DNA from: Micromonospora parva
GTDB lineage: Bacteria; Actinomycetota; Actinomycetes; Mycobacteriales; Micromonosporaceae
Length of the DNA: 64,000 nt
Direction of reading: 5' to 3'
NCBI RefSeq assembly: GCF_000718515.1
Contig: NZ_JNZS01000017.1
Location: 1-64,000 of the forward strand
Shown: piece after piece, positions 59,292 to 64,000 of the stretch
How the letters are laid out: each line of letters begins with the position of its first letter
How positions within the stretch are numbered: position 1 is the stretch's first letter
Program-made: the position numbers and the translations under genes
The notes under the pieces: model-generated
What the model was told of the DNA's origin: nothing
The model's input: only the letters and a program-made list of their open reading frames with translations
The model's database searches: none

Positions 59292-60911
59292 ATGAGCCAG
59301 GCGACAGTGCCTCCCCAGGCAACCGCCGTGACCATGACCCACCGGCAGATCCTGGAAGCACTCTCCGGCCTCCTTCTGGGCCTGTTCGTCGCGATCCTCT
59401 CATCCACGGTCATCTCGAACGCGCTGCCACGGATCATCACCGAACTGCACGGCGGCCAGTCCGCGTACACCTGGGTGGTGACCTCGGCCCTGCTCGCGAC
59501 CACCGCGACGACCCCCATCTGGGGCAAGCTGGCCGATCTGACCAGCAAGAAGACCCTCGTTCAACTGGCCCTGGGGATCTACGTGCTGGGCTCGGTGCTG
59601 GCCGGCCTCGCCCAGGGCACCGGAGAGCTGATCGCGTGCCGGGTGCTCCAGGGCATCGGCGCCGGTGGCCTCACCGCGCTGGCCCAGGTGATCATGGCCA
59701 CGATGATCGCGCCCCGCGAGCGGGGCCGCTACAGCGGCTACCTCGGCGCGGTGATGGCCGTCGGCACCATCGGCGGACCGCTGATCGGCGGCGTGATCGT
59801 GGACACCTCCTGGCTCGGCTGGCGCTGGTGCTTCTACGTCGGCGTGCCGTTCGCCATCGTCGCGCTGATCGTGCTCCAGAAGACCCTGCACCTGCCGGTC
59901 GTCAAGCGGAAGGCCGAGATCGACTGGTGGGGCGCCACCCTGATCACCGCAGCCGTGTCGCTGCTGCTGATCTGGGTCTCGCTCGCCGGCGACCAGTTCG
60001 CCTGGGCTTCCTGGCAGACCGCCGCCATGGTCGTCGGCGCGCTGATCCTCGGCGCCCTGGCGATCCGGGTCGAGACCCGGGCCGCCGAGCCCATGATCCC
60101 GCCGAGGCTGTTCCGCAACCGCACCATCACCCTCGCCGTCGTCGCCAGCATCGCGGTCGGTGTGGGCATGTTCGGCGCGTCGATCTTCCTGGGTCAGTAC
60201 TTCCAGATCAGCCGCGGTCAGAGCCCGACCATGTCCGGTCTGATGACCCTGCCGATGATCCTCGGCCTGCTGGTCTCCTCCACTGTCATCGGGCGGGTCA
60301 TCACCAGGACCGGCCGTTGGAAGCGGTACCTGGTGATCGGCTCGGCGCTGCTCACCATCGGCTTCGCGCTGATGGGCACCCTCCGCGCCGACACCAACTT
60401 CACACTGCTCAGCGTCTACATGCTGGTGATCGGCGTCGGCCTCGGCATGACCATGCAGAACCTGGTCCTCGCCGTGCAGAACACCGTCGGCCCGCACGAA
60501 CTCGGCGCGGCCAGCTCGGTGGTGGCGTTCTTCCGCAGCCTCGGCGGCGCGATCGGTGTGTCCGCCCTCGGCGCGGTGCTCGCCCACAAGGTCAAGGACT
60601 ACACCGCCGACGGGCTGGCCCAGCTCGGCATCCCGGCATCCAGCTCGGGCGGCGGCGGCACCCTGCCCGACGTGCACACCCTGCCCGGCCCGCTGCGGGC
60701 GGTGGTGGAGAGCGCGTACGGCCACGGCGCCGGCGACATCTTCCTGACCGCCGCCCCGTTCGCGCTGATCGCGCTGATCGCGGTGGCCTTCATCAAGGAG
60801 GTGCCGCTGCGCCAGCACAACGGCAACCCGGTTTCCGGCGAGGTCGAGCGGGAATCGACACTCGCCGCCGGCGCTGGCGCACCCGTGATCCGTACCGGCG
60901 AGCAGAGGTGA
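59292..60911 (+). CDS. DHA2-family MFS exporter (EmrB/QacA type)
   Basis: A 539-residue protein with 14 predicted membrane segments, as in the DHA2 drug/proton antiporters. Motif A is GKLADLTSKKTLV near residue 78, and motif C-like text is GAVMAVGTIGGPLIGG near 155. The C-terminus carries a Gly/Ser loop and a polar tail. The ATG at 59292 follows GGAGG. It is probably induced when the upstream MarR protein releases its paired sites. The exported drug is unknown. Confidence 0.92.
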   Translation: MSQATVPPQATAVTMTHRQILEALSGLLLGLFVAILSSTVISNALPRIITELHGGQSAYTWVVTSALLATTATTPIWGKLADLTSKKTLVQLALGIYVLGSVLAGLAQGTGELIACRVLQGIGAGGLTALAQVIMATMIAPRERGRYSGYLGAVMAVGTIGGPLIGGVIVDTSWLGWRWCFYVGVPFAIVALIVLQKTLHLPVVKRKAEIDWWGATLITAAVSLLLIWVSLAGDQFAWASWQTAAMVVGALILGALAIRVETRAAEPMIPPRLFRNRTITLAVVASIAVGVGMFGASIFLGQYFQISRGQSPTMSGLMTLPMILGLLVSSTVIGRVITRTGRWKRYLVIGSALLTIGFALMGTLRADTNFTLLSVYMLVIGVGLGMTMQNLVLAVQNTVGPHELGAASSVVAFFRSLGGAIGVSALGAVLAHKVKDYTADGLAQLGIPASSSGGGGTLPDVHTLPGPLRAVVESAYGHGAGDIFLTAAPFALIALIAVAFIKEVPLRQHNGNPVSGEVERESTLAAGAGAPVIRTGEQR

Positions 60912-60920
60912 GGTAGAACC

Positions 60921-61415
60921 ATGGGCGTGGGAGCACCGGACCGCGAGGAGTACGGTCCCCGGGCCCGGCCGCTGCCTTTCGAGCGCGGCACGGACGGGCC
61001 ACGGGTGATCATGGTGGGCGTCGACGGCACCCGCACCTCCGAGCGGGCCGGCTTCTACGCCGCGGGGCTCGCCCGTCGACAGGGCGCCGCGCTGGTGGTG
61101 GTCTTCGTCAGCTCGCCGAGCGGGTTGACCGCGCTGGTGCCCGGGATGGATGCCGGCGCGGTCCAGCGCACCCACGACGAGCTGGCTGACGAGCTGCGTC
61201 GGGAGTGCCGGCGCGGGGCCGAGCAGTGGAGCATTCCGGTGACCCTGGTGGTGCGGCGCGGCGACGCGTACGGCGAGCTGCGCGCCGCGGCCGACGAGTT
61301 CCAGGCCGACATGGTGGTGGTCGGGGCCTCCGAGCAGGCCGGGCACCGGCTGGTCGGCTCGGTCGCCACCCGGCTGGTCCGGGCCGGCCGCTGGCCCGTC
61401 GTCGTGGTGCCCTGA
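60921..61415 (+). CDS. Universal stress protein family member
   Basis: A 164-residue single UspA domain. It begins near residue 28 (RVIMVGVDGTRTSERAG) and ends with the nucleotide-loop text VVGASEQAGHRLVGSVATRL and PVVVVP, which resembles the ATP-binding GxxGx9GS form. It starts 9 bases after the exporter and is likely in the same message. The first 27 residues are not conserved. Confidence 0.85.
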   Translation: MGVGAPDREEYGPRARPLPFERGTDGPRVIMVGVDGTRTSERAGFYAAGLARRQGAALVVVFVSSPSGLTALVPGMDAGAVQRTHDELADELRRECRRGAEQWSIPVTLVVRRGDAYGELRAAADEFQADMVVVGASEQAGHRLVGSVATRLVRAGRWPVVVVP

Positions 61416-61458
61416 TAACGGGTCGCGGCTGTCGGAGGGGCCGGGCAGGATGCGCGGC

Positions 61459-61980
61459 ATGACCTGGATCGCACCGGAGATCACCCGGACCCCCGAACCG
61501 TACGTCGGCGACGAGCGCACCATGCTCGACGGCTGGCTCGACTACCACCGGCAGACCCTGCTGCTCAAGTGCGCCGGCCTCACCGAGGAGCAGTTGCGCA
61601 CACCGAGCGTGGAGCCGTCCGGGCTGACACTGCTCGGCCTGGTCCGGCACCTGGCCGAGGTCGAGGCCTGGTGGTTCCGGGAGAACTTCGCCGGCGCGCA
61701 GGTCGACTACCCGTACTTCACCCCGGAGACACCGGACGCCGACCACGACGTCAGCGCCGCCAACGCCGAGGCCGACTTCGCCATCTTCCACCGCGAGGTG
61801 GCGCTGGCCCGCGAGGCCGCCGCCGGCCACTCGCTCGACGAGACGTTCACCGAGGTCGGCCCGAAGAAGCGCACGTTCAACCTGCGCTGGGTGTACGTGC
61901 ACATGATCGAGGAGTACGCCCGGCACAACGGGCACGCCGATCTGATCCGCGAACGCATCGACGGCGTCACCGGCGAGTGA
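61459..61980 (+). CDS. DinB/DUF664-family protein
   Basis: A 173-residue four-helix-bundle protein of the DinB-like DUF664 group, common in actinobacteria and in some cases thiol-dependent transferases. Candidate metal histidines lie in LGLVRHLAEVEAWWF, near residue 85-105 and in YVHMIEEYARHNGHAD. The ATG at 61459 gives the family's MTWIAPEITR start; one three codons earlier (61450) is also possible. The function is unknown. Confidence 0.83.
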   Translation: MTWIAPEITRTPEPYVGDERTMLDGWLDYHRQTLLLKCAGLTEEQLRTPSVEPSGLTLLGLVRHLAEVEAWWFRENFAGAQVDYPYFTPETPDADHDVSAANAEADFAIFHREVALAREAAAGHSLDETFTEVGPKKRTFNLRWVYVHMIEEYARHNGHADLIRERIDGVTGE

Positions 61981-61991
61981 CCGGGTAGCCG

Positions 61992-62966
61992 TCAGTCCGG
62001 CCGCCCGGCCCGCAGCATGTGCTCGCCCAGCGGGGTCAGCGTGTGCACCACTGACGAACCGGCCCGGTGGGTGGCGATCAGTCCGGCCCGGCGCAGGGTG
62101 CTGGTGTGCTCGCTGGCGGAGGCGATCGAGATGCCCACCGCTCGGGCCACCTGTGAGGTGCTGAGGCCGTCGGCGACCACTTGCAGCACGGCGGCCCGGC
62201 TCCGGCCGAGCAGGTGGGCGAGGGGCTGGCCGGTGGCCAGTTCCCGCCGGGCCGGCCGGATCGGGTAGGTCAGCACCAGTGGGCCGGCCGGGTCGTCGAG
62301 CACAGCGGGCTGCGGCACGAAGTACGAGGGCACCAGGGTGACGCCCCGGCCGCCCGGCGACAGACCGACGTCCCCGCCGAAGGCGCACCGGTACGACAGC
62401 TCGTACGTGTCCCCCGTCGGCGTGAAGTGCAGGTAAGGGCTGAGGCCACGGAGCACGCGGTCGAGCCCTGCGTCCACGATGGCTCGACCGCGTACCGTCC
62501 GGTCGGCGTGCACCGCCGCGACGATCGTCTCCCAGTACGCGCCCACCGCGACGGCGTGGAAAGCCTCCATCGCATCGAGTAGGCGGCGTACCGCGGCTGG
62601 TTTCCCGTCGGCGAGCGGACCGACCCGGGGTGGCAGCTCGCCGGCCTCGATCCGCGGTCGTAGCTCCGCGGTGAGGGTCGCCGCCGGGGTCGCCGCGACC
62701 TCCGCCAACGCGGGGCCCAGCTCCCCGCCGAAGCGGGGCGGGGTGAGGAAGTCCGGGAACCACCTCTCGCGACGGCACAGCTCCAGGTAGGGCCACATGA
62801 CCGGGCGCAGTGCGGCACGGGTACGGGCCCGCCACGCGACCAGGTGTTCCGGCACGGTGGTCTGGAACACCCGTTGCCCGGCAGCCCCCAGCTCCAACAA
62901 CACCGACGGCTCGGCACGCAACACGGTACGGCTGAGGTCCGCCGCGCTCAGGTGCAGAGTCACCAC
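61992..62966 (-). CDS. ArsR-type winged-helix regulator with large N-terminal domain
   Basis: A 324-residue protein. The first 230 residues are a DUF5937-like domain of unknown ligand. The C-terminal 85 residues are an ArsR-like helix-turn-helix with QVARAVGISIASASEHTSTL near residue 275. The start is uncertain; GTGs at 62966 and 62963 are next to each other and give VVTLHLSAADL. It is divergent from the secreted propeller gene, with a palindrome between them. Confidence 0.78.
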   Translation of the reverse strand: MVTLHLSAADLSRTVLRAEPSVLLELGAAGQRVFQTTVPEHLVAWRARTRAALRPVMWPYLELCRRERWFPDFLTPPRFGGELGPALAEVAATPAATLTAELRPRIEAGELPPRVGPLADGKPAAVRRLLDAMEAFHAVAVGAYWETIVAAVHADRTVRGRAIVDAGLDRVLRGLSPYLHFTPTGDTYELSYRCAFGGDVGLSPGGRGVTLVPSYFVPQPAVLDDPAGPLVLTYPIRPARRELATGQPLAHLLGRSRAAVLQVVADGLSTSQVARAVGISIASASEHTSTLRRAGLIATHRAGSSVVHTLTPLGEHMLRAGRPD

Positions 62967-62982
62967 GGCATCGACGCTGCCA

Positions 62983-63004
62983 CCTTTCGGGCGGGTGCGA
63001 AAGG
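62983..63004. promoter_or_regulatory. Candidate operator between the ArsR-type and secreted genes
   Basis: CCTTTCG (62983-62989) and CGAAAGG (62998-63004) are perfect 7-base arms around 8 bases, placed in the 76-base divergent gap. Confidence 0.5.
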
Positions 63005-63042
63005 GGCTGGAGACGACCCGGCGGTGCGGTGACCCTCGGGCC

Positions 63043-63993
63043 ATGAAAAAGCTGCTCGCATCGGCCACCGCCGGCCTGGCCGTGCTGACCGTCGCCGTAC
63101 CCGCCCCGGCGCTCGCCGAACGCCCGCGCCCCGACACGTACGTGGTCTCCCGGGCGTCCGGGGTGCTGCCCGAGGGGATCGCGGTGACCCGGGACGGCAC
63201 CCTCTACGTCACCAGTCTCGGCACCGGTGCCGTCTACCGTGGTCACGTCCGCGACCGGGAGCTGCGACAGTTCCTGCCGCCGGGGGCGGACGGGCGTACC
63301 CGGGCGGCCGGGTTGCACGTCGACCGGCGGGGTCGGATCTTCGTCGCCGGCTGGGACACCGGCGCGCTCTTCGTGTACGCCCCGGACGGTGAGCTGCTGG
63401 CCCGCCGGACGGGGCCGGGCGCCGCCCTCAACGACCTGGCGCTGACCGCCGACGCGGTCTACGTCACCGACTCGGCCACCGGCACGCTGTGGCGGGCGGC
63501 GCTGGACGGCCCGACGGTCGGGAACCTCGTACGGTGGCTCGCCCCCGCTGACTTCCCGGTCGCGCCGGGATTCCTCAACGGCATCGTCGTCACCGACGGC
63601 GGGCGGATCGCGCTCGTCGGCGACCAGGGCAACGGTCAGCCCGGCACCGAGCGGCTGTGGCGGGTCGACCTGGTCGGGCGGACGGCCAGGGCCGTCGAGG
63701 TGATCGACGGCCAGCTGGGCGCCGACGGGCTGCTGGTGGAGGGCGACCGGCTCTACGGGGTGGTGAACTTTCCCGACGGCGCCGGCGGCTGGGATTTCGC
63801 GGTGAACCTGGCGATCGTGGACGCCGACCGGAGAACCGCTCGGGTGGTACGGCAGTCCCGTCCGGCCGGCCTGGCGCAGTCGCCGACCACGATCGTCCGC
63901 GACGCCGGCCGGCTGCTCTGGGTGAACAGCCAGCTCAACGCGTCCGCCCCGGCGCCGCCCTTCACCGTCACCCAGGTCCCCGGGCTGCGCTGA
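63043..63993 (+). CDS. Secreted SMP-30/strictosidine-synthase-like beta-propeller protein
   Basis: A 316-residue protein with a signal peptide (MKKLLASATAGLAVLTVAVP, likely cut after ALA near residue 25). It then shows a six-bladed propeller pattern in which blades repeat GxLYVT-like text (GTLYVTSLGTGAVYRG, GRIFVAGWDTGALFVY, DAVYVTDSATGTLWRA). The family includes lactonases, but the substrate cannot be told. It is divergent from an ArsR-type regulator and probably controlled by it. Confidence 0.82.
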   Translation: MKKLLASATAGLAVLTVAVPAPALAERPRPDTYVVSRASGVLPEGIAVTRDGTLYVTSLGTGAVYRGHVRDRELRQFLPPGADGRTRAAGLHVDRRGRIFVAGWDTGALFVYAPDGELLARRTGPGAALNDLALTADAVYVTDSATGTLWRAALDGPTVGNLVRWLAPADFPVAPGFLNGIVVTDGGRIALVGDQGNGQPGTERLWRVDLVGRTARAVEVIDGQLGADGLLVEGDRLYGVVNFPDGAGGWDFAVNLAIVDADRRTARVVRQSRPAGLAQSPTTIVRDAGRLLWVNSQLNASAPAPPFTVTQVPGLR

Positions 63994-64000
63994 CCCGGCC

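Overview
The window reads as chromosomal DNA of a high-GC actinobacterium, most likely Micromonospora or a close relative in the Micromonosporaceae. The signs are very GC-rich codon third positions, many GTG starts and short start-proximal promoters. Gene order also fits: it follows the actinobacterial core block that runs, in mycobacteria, from the ispG-rip1-dxr cluster to amt-glnB-glnD-ftsY. A UDP-MurNAc hydroxylase homologue fits a family known for N-glycolylmuramic acid cell walls. No tRNA, rRNA, CRISPR array, prophage, insertion sequence or biosynthetic cluster was seen.

Layout: 1-0.6 kb holds the 3' tail of an unidentified gene, a terminator, a heptamer tandem repeat and a long palindrome. 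0.6-7.2 kb carries a DUF4081-type acetyltransferase, an MFS exporter with its divergent PadR regulator, then ispG, a Rip1/RseP-like site-2 protease and dxr (MEP isoprenoid pathway plus regulated intramembrane proteolysis). 7.2-17.6 kb is an accessory block: a Uma2-family protein, a small membrane protein, a very large secreted GH87 alpha-1,3-glucanase, a GNAT, a YihY-like membrane protein, a phytoene-desaturase-like flavoprotein and the NamH homologue. 17.8-27.8 kb returns to core genes: DUF2631, a DivIVA-domain protein, rlmN, cdsA, frr, pyrH, tsf, rpsB and a repeat-rich membrane protein. 28-34.4 kb holds yraN, yifB, dprA, a 37-residue membrane protein, xerC, an aminotransferase and an M23 peptidase. 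34.6-44.1 kb holds a molybdopterin oxidoreductase, then DUF2469, rnhB, a NUDIX protein, two signal peptidases, rplS, trmD, rimM, khpA, rpsP, a DUF402 protein and proS. 44.2-56.8 kb holds TetR, an amidohydrolase, a second Uma2 protein, ffh, a two-component system, glnD, glnB, amtB, an aminoglycoside-phosphotransferase-like protein and ftsY. 56.9-64 kb holds a PhoD-like phosphatase, a MarR/DHA2-exporter/universal-stress-protein unit, a DinB-like protein, an ArsR-type regulator and a divergent secreted beta-propeller protein.

How the genes work together: translation (rpsB, tsf, frr, rpsP, rimM, khpA, trmD, rplS, rlmN, proS), membrane targeting and secretion (ffh, ftsY, two lepB), lipid and isoprenoid supply (cdsA, dxr, ispG) and nitrogen sensing (amtB-glnB-glnD behind a GlnR-like box) are co-located. 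Three exporter or secreted genes have palindromic candidate operators beside a regulator (PadR, MarR, ArsR).

The most unusual non-coding structure is a set of long palindromes, lower in GC than their surroundings, each 0-81 bases past a stop codon. Two are copies of one sequence, one encodes the end of a membrane protein and one encodes the start of glnD. Also notable are a leaderless 21-codon reading frame overlapping the xerC start codon, nine starts with a TANNNT box 6-9 bases upstream, and a low-complexity insertion in the XerC interdomain linker.
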